Source of the DNA: Cytophagaceae bacterium
GTDB lineage: Bacteria; Bacteroidota; Bacteroidia; Cytophagales; Spirosomataceae
Direction of reading: 5' to 3'
Length of the DNA stretch: 5,627 nucleotides
Assembly (NCBI GenBank): GCA_027485075.1
Contig: JAIXRT010000142.1
Location: forward strand, 1-5,627
Each line of letters begins with the position of its first letter. Position 1 is the first letter of the stretch. Positions 1 through 5,627 of this stretch are shown piece by piece. The position numbers and the translations under genes are program-made. Under the pieces are notes generated by a model that saw only the letters and a program-made list of their open reading frames with translations, did not search any database and was not told where the DNA came from.

Positions 1-602
1 CCTTCCTCAAAACGTTCCTGAGATATTTCTCCTCTCAAATATTGAATAATCCATTTATACTCCAAACCCAACCGTATAAAATCCGCTTCCAGTGCGCCTT
101 GAGCTAATAATCCTTCAACTTCATCAATTAATCCCTGAGCAAGTCGAGCTTGCAAACGGGCAGAAATACGCTGCCGTCGAATACTTAAGTCCGGATTCAA
201 ACCAAAAACACGGTAAGATATATCAAGCGCAATTGGCTTATCCAAAAAATGCGGAACGTGTGAAAAGGAATAATTGGATAACAAAGCTTCCATATACAAA
301 CCTGTTCCACCACATAAAATGGGTTGTTTTCCCCGACTTAAAATATCTTGAATCGCATCATAAGCCTCTTTCTGAAAATGGGCAACCGAATAATGATCAC
401 CTAAGGTATGGTTGTCAATCAAGTGATATGGCACGTCACCATACTCGTTCAAATCTTTACCCGTGCCAATATCCAAGCCTTTATATATTTGTCGCGAATC
501 AGCTGAGATTATTTCACCGTGTAAGCGTTTAGCTAGGTCAACTGCCAATGCTGTTTTGCCACTCGCTGTTGGCCCCAATAAAACCAAAAGGCTAGTTGGC
601 AT
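1..602 (-). CDS. miaA: tRNA dimethylallyltransferase (MiaA), partial, C-terminus beyond left edge
   Basis: MiaA transfers dimethylallyl from DMAPP to N6 of A37 in tRNAs that read UNN codons; it acts in the cytoplasm. The frame is open from ATG at 602-600 to base 1 (200 residues visible; the family is usually about 300). Motifs seen: P-loop GPTASGKT at residues 10-17, ISADSRQIY at 32-40 (D35 matches the family's catalytic Asp), GTGKDL at 46-51, PYHLID at 58-63, CGGTGLYMEALL at 97-108, and LGLEYKWIIQYLRGEIS at 178-194, typical of the GLEYK branch recalled from Bacteroidota. Oddity: only about 20 residues separate LYMEALL from the IALDISYR strand, where ordinary MiaA has about 90, so the DP..A..IHPND..R..RALE insertion domain is absent. 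The reading frame is intact, so this is not a visible frameshift. The start overlaps the upstream gene by 11 bp, which suggests translational coupling. The missing end should carry the QFAKRQ-like region. Identity is secure; full activity is less so because of the missing domain. Confidence 0.9.
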   Translation of the reverse strand, partial: MPTSLLVLLGPTASGKTALAVDLAKRLHGEIISADSRQIYKGLDIGTGKDLNEYGDVPYHLIDNHTLGDHYSVAHFQKEAYDAIQDILSRGKQPILCGGTGLYMEALLSNYSFSHVPHFLDKPIALDISYRVFGLNPDLSIRRQRISARLQARLAQGLIDEVEGLLAQGALEADFIRLGLEYKWIIQYLRGEISQERFEE

Positions 603-1356
603 AATAATATCTCAATTTTAAATTCCCTTTCGTCCAAACTTCTGCATCCGCAGATTGCGTCACGGCAACACGTTTACCATCAACCAATTTGAATAATAAA
701 GGCGGCATCTTTTCAATCACTTTAAATCCGATAGTCAAAAATCCCTTTCCCGAATTCCAATCCAAATCAATATACGTCATGACATTATGAATAGGATGAA
801 TCGCTCGATAGGCGTCTAAAAATTTGGTGATACCACCAACTAAACGAATGGATGGCAGTGTAGCTAATTTGATTAATTCACCTGACAACTCCCCTTCCAT
901 ACCTGCCTCCTTCATAACCATAGGTTTCCCAAAAACAGCCACGGCAACTAAGGGATTTCCTTCCCAGGAATAATCACTTCCAATCCCGCGGAATTGCCGG
1001 TGCGGCGGCACAACGCAACCCAGGTAAAGCGCTCCTTTAGAAAATCCCATCAGGTGATTAGCTTCCAAAAAATCACGTGCTGTCTCTGCAGAAATGGGCA
1101 AAATGCGCGTGTCCCGTGCAAAAACAGATTTTAATGGCTTAGTTAATGCAGTCAGAAAATGTATGATTTGCGCGTTTCGTGTTTGCCAAACATCCTCCCA
1201 AATCTGAATACCTGAGTGGTCCTGTGAATGAACTTCACCAATACAATTTCCTTGAATTTCAATTTCTAAATCGTAATGCCGCCATCGATCCGACGTATCT
1301 GTGACACGTCGAAACCCTAGCAAAGAGACATTTTGATTTAAATCCTCCAGAAACAT
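592..1356 (-). CDS. Conserved protein with GNAT/acyl-N-acyltransferase-like C-terminal domain, function unknown
   Basis: This is a 254-residue protein, complete from ATG (1356-1354) to TAG (594-592), with no signal peptide or membrane segment. I do not know its function. Residues 49-70 (GIQIWEDVWQTRNAQIIHFL) resemble the end of the Vsr-like nuclease domain of phage proteins, where an IHIWEDEW-type block is followed by RIYARKC. The equivalent here is SVFARDTRI at 77-85. Residues 93-215 resemble the acyltransferase-like domain that follows in those phage proteins: ARDFLEANHLMGFS, a hydrophobic LVAVAVFGKP strand at 136-145, ELIKLATLPSIRLVGGITKFL at 160-180, and MTYIDLDWNSGKGFLTIGFK at 193-212. 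The first 45 residues are too short for a full nuclease. The gene is first in a minus-strand pair with miaA (11-bp overlap) and is divergent from kduI. A role with tRNA modification is possible only by neighbourhood. The resemblance is recalled from family patterns and has not been tested by search. Confidence 0.5.
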   Translation of the reverse strand: MFLEDLNQNVSLLGFRRVTDTSDRWRHYDLEIEIQGNCIGEVHSQDHSGIQIWEDVWQTRNAQIIHFLTALTKPLKSVFARDTRILPISAETARDFLEANHLMGFSKGALYLGCVVPPHRQFRGIGSDYSWEGNPLVAVAVFGKPMVMKEAGMEGELSGELIKLATLPSIRLVGGITKFLDAYRAIHPIHNVMTYIDLDWNSGKGFLTIGFKVIEKMPPLLFKLVDGKRVAVTQSADAEVWTKGNLKLRYYYAN

Positions 1357-1430
1357 TTTAACAGAATAAGTCCTAAAGATACAGTAGAAAAGAACGAAAT
1401 TGAACTTTGAAATAAAAAACTAAGACCAAT
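1357..1430. promoter_or_regulatory. Divergent intergenic region, probable promoters for the kduI operon and the minus-strand pair
   Basis: This 74-bp AT-rich gap separates two divergent genes, so both promoters should lie in it or just inside the flanking genes. Toward kduI, GAACTTTG (1402-1409) matches the Bacteroidota -7 consensus TAnnTTTG except for the first base. Toward the minus-strand pair, TATCTTTA (complement of 1374-1381) matches except for the last base. Neither has a convincing TTTG at the -33 position. No clear Shine-Dalgarno sequence precedes either start, which is normal for this phylum. I see no strong inverted repeat that would mark an operator. The boxes are tentative. Confidence 0.4.
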
Positions 1431-2261
1431 ATGGATTACAGATTTGAGGCGAGTAGAAAAGAAGTATCAATTTTTACAAATCAAGAATTACGGGATAACT
1501 TTTTGATTGAGCGTATATTTTCCGCCGATCAAATAAATCTGACGTACTCAATATATGACCGCATGATTATCGGCGGAGCCATGCCAGTCGCCAAAACCTT
1601 ACATTTACCTAACCCTGAGAAACTTCGTGCTACTTATTTCTTGGAGCGTCGCGAAATGGGAATTATCAATGTGGGCGGAAAAGGTACTATTACAGCAGAC
1701 GGCGTTGCATTTAGCATTGATAAATTAGGAGCTGTATATGTAGGTAGAGAAACCAAAGAAGTAAGCTTTAGCTCAGATTCGAAAGAAAATCCAGCCTTAT
1801 TTTACATACTTTCTTCGCCTGCCCACGCAAATTATCCGTGTGCTAAACTCGATAAAGAACAAGTACAAACGGTCGTATTGGGAACGTTAGAAACCTCTAA
1901 TCACCGGACAATCTACAAATACATTCATAATGAAGGTATTCAATCTTGCCAGTTGGTGATGGGCCTAACCATCTTGGAACCTGGTTCCATTTGGAATACG
2001 ATGCCGGCGCACGTACACGATCGTAGAATGGAAGCCTATTTATATTTTGATGTAACGCCTGGTCATGCCGTTTTACATTTGATGGGTGAAACCAACGAAA
2101 CAAAACACATGTGGGTACATAATCATCAAGCAATTATTTCACCACCATGGTCGATTCATAGTGGTGCAGGCACTAAAAACTATTCATTTATTTGGGGAAT
2201 GGCGGGTGAAAACAAAGATTATACCGATATGGATTTTGCTGAAATTTCTGACTTACGTTAA
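1431..2261 (+). CDS. kduI: 5-dehydro-4-deoxy-D-glucuronate isomerase (KduI)
   Basis: KduI converts 4-deoxy-L-threo-5-hexosulose uronate (5-keto-4-deoxyuronate) to 3-deoxy-D-glycero-2,5-hexodiulosonate (EC 5.3.1.17), a cytoplasmic step in breakdown of pectin and other unsaturated uronates ahead of KduD. The 276-residue length fits the family (278 in E. coli) and the sequence aligns end to end: RDNFLIERIF (21-30), DRMIIGGAMP (43-52), YFLERREMGIINVGG (69-83), NTMPAHVHDRRMEAYLYF (189-206), and SPPWSIHSGAGTKNYSFIWGM (237-257). The zinc ligands known in E. coli KduI (H196, H198, E203, H245) are present at H194, H196, E201 and H243, so the cupin metal site is intact. The start fits the E. coli N-terminus (MD.R). 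It is the first gene of an operon: its stop codon lies one base before the start of the hydrolase gene. Regulation is not visible. Identity is very secure. Confidence 0.97.
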   Translation: MDYRFEASRKEVSIFTNQELRDNFLIERIFSADQINLTYSIYDRMIIGGAMPVAKTLHLPNPEKLRATYFLERREMGIINVGGKGTITADGVAFSIDKLGAVYVGRETKEVSFSSDSKENPALFYILSSPAHANYPCAKLDKEQVQTVVLGTLETSNHRTIYKYIHNEGIQSCQLVMGLTILEPGSIWNTMPAHVHDRRMEAYLYFDVTPGHAVLHLMGETNETKHMWVHNHQAIISPPWSIHSGAGTKNYSFIWGMAGENKDYTDMDFAEISDLR

Positions 2262-2262
2262 T

Positions 2263-4134
2263 ATGAAAAAATCAATGTTATCAATCCTCCTACTTGTAGG
2301 GGGATTTGTTTTGAAGGGTCAAACCTATTCCGAGCGGATGTCGGCTAGCATCATGCACACCCATCCCGATTCGATTACGGTCAAAGTGGGTAAACCTGCC
2401 GGATGGGATTATGAACAAGGTCTATTATTAAAGGCTTTGGAAAAAATGTACCAGCGGACTGGTGATGCGAAGTACTTCAACTACATCAAAAAGAACATCG
2501 ATAGTTTCGTAGATGAACAAGGAAACATTCGCACCTACCATTACAACGAATTTAATTCGGATAATATAACGACAGGACGTATGCTTTTATATCTCTACCA
2601 GGAATTGGGGGATATGAAGTATAAAAAAGCGGCTGATAAACTACGTGCACAAATTAAAGCTCAACCACGCGATTCTGATGGTGGATTTTGGCATAAACAA
2701 CGTTATCCAAATCAAATGTGGTTGGATGGATTGTATATGTTGGAGCCTTTCTATGCCGAATATGGCAACATCACTGGCGAGGATAATTGGTCCGATATAG
2801 TGAAGCAATTCGAACTCATGTACAAAGGTGCTTTGGACCCTAAAACAGGTTTGTTGATTCATGCCTATGACCAAGCGCGCGTTCAACCGTGGGCGGATAA
2901 AAAAACGGGGCATTCGCCTAATTTCTGGGGACGCTCGATGGGTTGGTATGAAATGGCGTTAGTGGACGTATTAGACTATATGCCTGTGAATCATCCTTCT
3001 CGCGGCATTTTAATCAAACAATTGCAATCGCTTTCTGCGGCTTTACTAAAGATTCAGGATCCGAGCTCAGGCCTGTGGTATCAAGTTCCTAATTTTCCGG
3101 GACGAAAGGGGAATTATTTAGAAGCATCTGCAGCGAATATGTTTATTTATGCTTTTGCCAAAGGGGCACGTAAAGGATATTTGACAGCTTCCTATTTAGC
3201 AGCGGCTGAAAAAGCGTATGCGGGAGCTCTTAAAAACTTCATCTCCACAGACGCAGCTGGGTATATTCACTTAGAGAAAACGGTGAGCGTTGGTGGTTTG
3301 GGCGGTGTTCCTTACCGGGACGGTTCGTATGAATACTATTTGAGCGAGCCACTACGTCAAGATGATTTAAAGGGCGTTGGTCCATTTATATTGGCGTCAT
3401 TAGAAATGGAAATTGCGAAAGAACTTTCTGTGGGAAAAGGAAAAAAAGTGGTATTGGATTACTTCTTTAATCATGAAACCAAAAATGGCCAGCGCTTTCA
3501 TTACACGTGGGAAGATCGCAAAGATTCGGGTTTCCATTTATGGGGAATTCAATTTGAGCAGTTGGGCGCTACATTGGATACGTTAGGGGTATCGCCAACG
3601 CGTGAAAACTTGAAAGGCGCTTCAGTATACATCATTGTGGATCCAGATTCTCCCAAGGAAACGGCTAAACCGAATTACATGAATGCGAAAGCGGCGGATG
3701 AAATTGAGGCATGGGTGAAAGCGGGTGGAAATTTGATCTTATTAGCTAACGATACAACCAATTGTGAGATTCCTCAATTCAATATTTTGGCGCGTCGATT
3801 TGGCATTGAGTTTGTTGCGCCCAATTTAAACTTTGTACAAGGGAGAAATTGGGAACAGGGAACGGTGTTAATCGAACCTGGCAACGTAGTATTCAACCCG
3901 ATTAAAAAGGTGTATATCAAAGAGATTACGACATTGAAATTATCAGGAACTGCCAAGTCAATTGCAACGCTTCAAGGCTATCCAGTTATGGCTGTTGCCA
4001 AGGTAGGCAAAGGAAAAGTATTCGCACTCGGTGATCCATGGTTGTATAATGAGTATACAAACAACCGAAGAACGCCGCTGGAATACGAGAATTTCTTGGC
4101 CGCAAAAAAGCTAGCTGAGTTCATGTTAAAATAA
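2263..4134 (+). CDS. Secreted GH105/GH88-type unsaturated glucuronyl/galacturonyl hydrolase with extra C-terminal domain
   Basis: The enzyme removes the 4,5-unsaturated uronic acid from the non-reducing end of lyase-generated oligosaccharides by hydration, giving the 4-deoxy-5-keto uronate that KduI uses. It has 623 residues. MKKSMLSILLLVGGFVLKGQ is a Sec signal peptide, with cleavage probably near residues 19-20 and no lipobox Cys. The (alpha/alpha)6 barrel spans about 45-385, with WDYEQG (48-53), D100, HKQRYPNQMWLDGLYM (144-159), H200, WGRSMGW (222-228) and YLEASA (285-290). These match B. subtilis YteR D88, H132, K133, W141, D143, H189, R213 and W217 with nearly constant offsets; D155 is the likely catalytic acid. 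Residues about 394-623 form a second domain, perhaps DUF4350/ThuA-like, with VYIIVDPDS (455-463) and GGNLILLAND (488-497). A longer frame opens at 2086 inside kduI, but the signal peptide and one-base spacing fix the start at 2263. GH105 is preferred over GH88; the natural glycan is unknown. Confidence 0.85.
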   Translation: MKKSMLSILLLVGGFVLKGQTYSERMSASIMHTHPDSITVKVGKPAGWDYEQGLLLKALEKMYQRTGDAKYFNYIKKNIDSFVDEQGNIRTYHYNEFNSDNITTGRMLLYLYQELGDMKYKKAADKLRAQIKAQPRDSDGGFWHKQRYPNQMWLDGLYMLEPFYAEYGNITGEDNWSDIVKQFELMYKGALDPKTGLLIHAYDQARVQPWADKKTGHSPNFWGRSMGWYEMALVDVLDYMPVNHPSRGILIKQLQSLSAALLKIQDPSSGLWYQVPNFPGRKGNYLEASAANMFIYAFAKGARKGYLTASYLAAAEKAYAGALKNFISTDAAGYIHLEKTVSVGGLGGVPYRDGSYEYYLSEPLRQDDLKGVGPFILASLEMEIAKELSVGKGKKVVLDYFFNHETKNGQRFHYTWEDRKDSGFHLWGIQFEQLGATLDTLGVSPTRENLKGASVYIIVDPDSPKETAKPNYMNAKAADEIEAWVKAGGNLILLANDTTNCEIPQFNILARRFGIEFVAPNLNFVQGRNWEQGTVLIEPGNVVFNPIKKVYIKEITTLKLSGTAKSIATLQGYPVMAVAKVGKGKVFALGDPWLYNEYTNNRRTPLEYENFLAAKKLAEFMLK

Positions 4135-4135
4135 A

Positions 4136-4162
4136 AAAAAGCCCGGTTTATCCGGGCTTTTT
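4136..4162. terminator. Bidirectional intrinsic terminator between convergent operons
   Basis: A GCCCGG/CCGGGC stem (4141-4146 with 4152-4157) is closed by a TTTAT loop and extended by five A-T pairs (4136-4140 with 4158-4162). On the plus strand a T-rich run follows, and on the minus strand the A run gives a U run, so it can stop transcription from both sides. It begins just after the stop codon of the GH105 gene and lies about 90 bp beyond the end of the nuclease gene. Confidence 0.85.
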
Positions 4163-4193
4163 CTTTTATCAGTTTTGCTGATTTAAATTCCAT

Positions 4194-4250
4194 GACTTCC
4201 CCTTAGCTTTGGCAAAGCTATAAACTTTGCCAAAGCTCAAGCAAGAAGTC
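4194..4250. repeat. Nested imperfect inverted repeat / large hairpin downstream of the nuclease gene
   Basis: A perfect 13-bp inverted repeat (4205-4217 with 4225-4237, 7-base loop CTATAAA) sits inside an outer 6-bp stem GACTTC/GAAGTC (4194-4199 with 4245-4250). CTT (4202-4204) can also pair with AAG (4239-4241), leaving small bulges. Each inner arm is itself close to a palindrome (AGCTTTGGCAAAGCT at 4205-4219), so two short hairpins are an alternative fold. No U tract follows in either direction, so it is not a typical intrinsic terminator. It starts 5 bases past the nuclease stop codon on that transcript. Possible roles are mRNA 3'-end protection, a REP-like dispersed element, or a protein-binding site. 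A further 5-bp hairpin (4168-4172 with 4178-4182) lies beside it and is probably chance. Confidence 0.6.
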
Positions 4251-4254
4251 TGTT

Positions 4255-4908
4255 TTAAGGAAATTGAAATCCAGTCATTTTTTCAAGTCGGTCCTTGGTG
4301 ACGCGGTACTTATTCCAATTCTTCTCTAAGGTACGCTCGTTCGGAAACAGCACATAAATCTCTTCTGTGGGCGTATATATTGCTTTCCAACAATACTGCG
4401 GAATCGGAACACCGGATGTAAGTCTACCCTTAGCTCCAATTCCTCCTGAGTAAATCAATAATTTTTGACCTTTTTTTAAAACCAATTTGCGGCAATACGC
4501 TTCTAGAAACTTAAAAGGACCCCGATTTAATTCCGGTGTTTGCGGAATCATATTCGACATGAGAAAAGTCTCCTCATTTAAATAATCTGAAGCGGTACGA
4601 TCTTCTGAATTACATAAATGCCCTCGGTCGTAGCCTGACTCACGGTAATCATCATCATCGACCCGTTTAAACTGCCGCGGCAATTCGGAATCTTCTCGAA
4701 AACGATTCGATCGTTCTACAGGGCCTAGATCAGAAGATCGAAGCGTCCAACCAACCCAGTTGGCCCGACCCTCTACCCCATTATACGACATCACATAGCC
4801 TTTTTTGACAGCTAAATAATTAGTCGTAGAAGCAGTCGAGGCCCCCGAAATATTGGGGACCCCGCCTGGCACATACGATAAAATAAAAAATAAGAGATTT
4901 AAAATCAT
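4255..4908 (-). CDS. DRGH-type non-specific DNA/RNA endonuclease
   Basis: This belongs to the NUC/endonuclease NS family (beta-beta-alpha-metal nucleases, Serratia nuclease type), which cuts DNA and RNA with Mg2+ and is usually exported. It is complete, 217 residues. The catalytic motif YDRGHLCNSEDRT lies at residues 93-105, with H97 as general base. SNMIPQTPELNRGPFKFLEA (118-137) supplies N128, the metal ligand (Serratia N119), and E136 (Serratia E127), with near-identical spacing. GWTLRSSDLG (53-62) is the usual upstream strand region. Residues 1-18 (MILNLLFFILSYVPGGVP) are hydrophobic and look like a short signal or anchor, but lack the usual Lys/Arg at the N-terminus, so export is likely but not certain. 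The ATG overlaps the stop codon of the upstream esterase (ATGA, 4908-4905), so the two are probably translated together. No inhibitor gene is visible next to it, which fits an exported enzyme. The family is secure; the biological role (nutrient scavenging, eDNA turnover or competition) is inference. Confidence 0.9.
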   Translation of the reverse strand: MILNLLFFILSYVPGGVPNISGASTASTTNYLAVKKGYVMSYNGVEGRANWVGWTLRSSDLGPVERSNRFREDSELPRQFKRVDDDDYRESGYDRGHLCNSEDRTASDYLNEETFLMSNMIPQTPELNRGPFKFLEAYCRKLVLKKGQKLLIYSGGIGAKGRLTSGVPIPQYCWKAIYTPTEEIYVLFPNERTLEKNWNKYRVTKDRLEKMTGFQFP

Positions 4909-5627
4909 TTACGATGGCTGAAAATCCAACTTAACAAATCGGGTTGCTTGAATGCATTATCCCATGAATTATGATTCACTTTGGGATACTCCGAATACCG
5001 AACTTCGACACCTTGATCTTTTACGGCTTGAACCAATTCCCGTGAATGACGTACAGGAACCACAATGTCAACATCTCCATGATGAACCCACAAAGGTACT
5101 TTTTTGGCATATTTTGAAACATAGCTAAGATCCGCACCACCGCAAATGGGTGAAGCAGCTGCAAACATTTTAGGATTACGCGAAACCGCTTCCATGGTAC
5201 CCATACCGCCCATAGATAAACCCATGATGTATGTACGCTTTTTGTCGTGTTTAATTGATTTAACCAAATCAACAACTGCTTGCAATGGCCAATTAATTGG
5301 CGCTGAATAATCAAAAACGAATGTAGTTGGGGTAGTTGACCTATTAATTTGAACGGAAGACCAATACGAATCCTTCGGGCACTGTGGAAAAATAACGATG
5401 GCGGGAAAATTAATGCGATTCAATGAATCCAAAAACACATTTTTACCGTATTTCATTTGCGCCTCATTATCATCTCCACGTTCTCCGGCGCCGTGTAAAA
5501 CAACCAATAATGGATATTTTTTACTTGGTTTATAGTCTTTAGGATACAGAATTTGATAGGGTAAAGCCTTACCATCTGCACCTAGAAAACTCTTTTTTTC
5601 AAATTGCCCGTTTGCTACAAACGTAAA
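4905..5627 (-). CDS. Alpha/beta-hydrolase esterase (predicted peptidase/PHB depolymerase-like), partial, N-terminus beyond right edge
   Basis: The frame is open from the right edge to TGA at 4907-4905, giving 240 visible residues. No ATG occurs in the first 57 of them, so the true start and any signal peptide lie outside the window; a TTG at 5507 lies inside the conserved LLVVLHGAG strand and is not the start. Seen: PYQILYPKDY near the front, oxyanion-loop HGAGERGDDN (45-54), PQCPKDSYW (81-89), nucleophile elbow GLSMGG with Ser138, HGDVDIVVP (184-191) with Asp187 as likely triad acid, and VNHNSWDNAF with His219. The family is COG4099-like: secreted esterases or predicted peptidases related to LpqC and feruloyl/acetyl esterases. 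The substrate is unknown. Deacylation of plant polysaccharide would fit the uronate operon nearby, but that operon is on the opposite strand. The gene overlaps the nuclease gene by 4 bp, so the two form one transcription unit. Confidence 0.8.
   Translation of the reverse strand, partial: FTFVANGQFEKKSFLGADGKALPYQILYPKDYKPSKKYPLLVVLHGAGERGDDNEAQMKYGKNVFLDSLNRINFPAIVIFPQCPKDSYWSSVQINRSTTPTTFVFDYSAPINWPLQAVVDLVKSIKHDKKRTYIMGLSMGGMGTMEAVSRNPKMFAAASPICGGADLSYVSKYAKKVPLWVHHGDVDIVVPVRHSRELVQAVKDQGVEVRYSEYPKVNHNSWDNAFKQPDLLSWIFSHRK

Noticed and set aside
92..532. Open plus-strand frame of 146 codons
   Set aside because: It is antisense to miaA, whose minus-strand frame has clear family motifs throughout; the plus-strand product has no recognisable features.
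1897..2133. Open minus-strand frame of 78 codons
   Set aside because: It is antisense within kduI, with no motif or plausible start context.
2086..2262. N-terminal extension of the GH105 protein by 59 residues
   Set aside because: It overlaps the end of kduI in another frame and would bury a good signal peptide; the ATG at 2263 is the natural start.
2641..2913. Open minus-strand frame of 90 codons
   Set aside because: It is antisense to the catalytic core of the GH105 gene.
3774..3956. Open minus-strand frame of 60 codons
   Set aside because: It is antisense to the C-terminal domain of the GH105 protein and has no family resemblance.
3978..4193. Open minus-strand frame of 71 codons
   Set aside because: It runs through the intrinsic terminator and into the GH105 gene; low-complexity product (Phe/Lys-rich from the A/T runs).
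5021..5314. Open minus-strand frame of 97 codons
   Set aside because: It lies in another frame of the esterase gene, whose catalytic motifs fix the real frame.
5505..5507. TTG as start codon of the esterase
   Set aside because: Upstream codons continue a typical esterase N-terminal region (ending PYQILYPKDYKPSKKYPL), and the TTG lies within the first core strand.
1..5627. CRISPR array, tRNA, insertion sequence or toxin-antitoxin pair
   Set aside because: No spaced direct repeats, cloverleaf, transposase motifs, terminal repeats or small paired genes were seen.

Overview
The window looks like a chromosomal segment of a member of the Bacteroidota. It is AT-leaning, has no clear Shine-Dalgarno sequences, and its best protein resemblances (a GLEYK-type MiaA, a GH105 enzyme with a C-terminal domain, a DRGH nuclease with a CNSEDRTAS block) are of the kind seen in Cytophagales and Sphingobacteriales relatives. 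This placement rests on recalled family features, not on a search. Both ends cut through genes.

Left block (1-1356, minus strand): an acyltransferase-like conserved protein of unknown function is followed, with an 11-bp overlap, by a miaA-type tRNA dimethylallyltransferase that runs off the left edge. The visible MiaA has every catalytic motif but almost none of the usual insertion domain. The acyltransferase-like protein resembles the C-terminal half of phage Vsr-like nuclease/acyltransferase proteins.

Centre block (1431-4134, plus strand): a two-gene operon for unsaturated uronate use. kduI (5-keto-4-deoxyuronate isomerase) is separated by one base from a secreted GH105/GH88-type unsaturated glucuronyl/galacturonyl hydrolase that carries an extra C-terminal domain of about 230 residues. 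The hydrolase would release a 4-deoxy-hexosulose uronate from lyase-cut pectin-like or related polysaccharides. KduI would isomerise it toward 2-keto-3-deoxygluconate. KduD and KdgK are not in the window. A 74-bp gap separates this operon from the divergent left block.

The 120-bp gap at 4135-4254 holds a strong bidirectional intrinsic terminator and a second, larger nested hairpin without a U tract.

Right block (4255-5627, minus strand): an alpha/beta-hydrolase esterase, cut by the right edge, overlaps by 4 bp (ATGA) a DRGH-type non-specific DNA/RNA endonuclease. Both are probably exported, and the pair converges on the uronate operon.

I see no tRNA, rRNA, CRISPR array, insertion sequence or phage cassette. 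The most interesting points are the insertion-less MiaA, the nuclease-derived-looking acyltransferase protein, the added domain on the GH105 enzyme, the nuclease/esterase pair and the nested hairpin. None of these amounts to a demonstrated new system.
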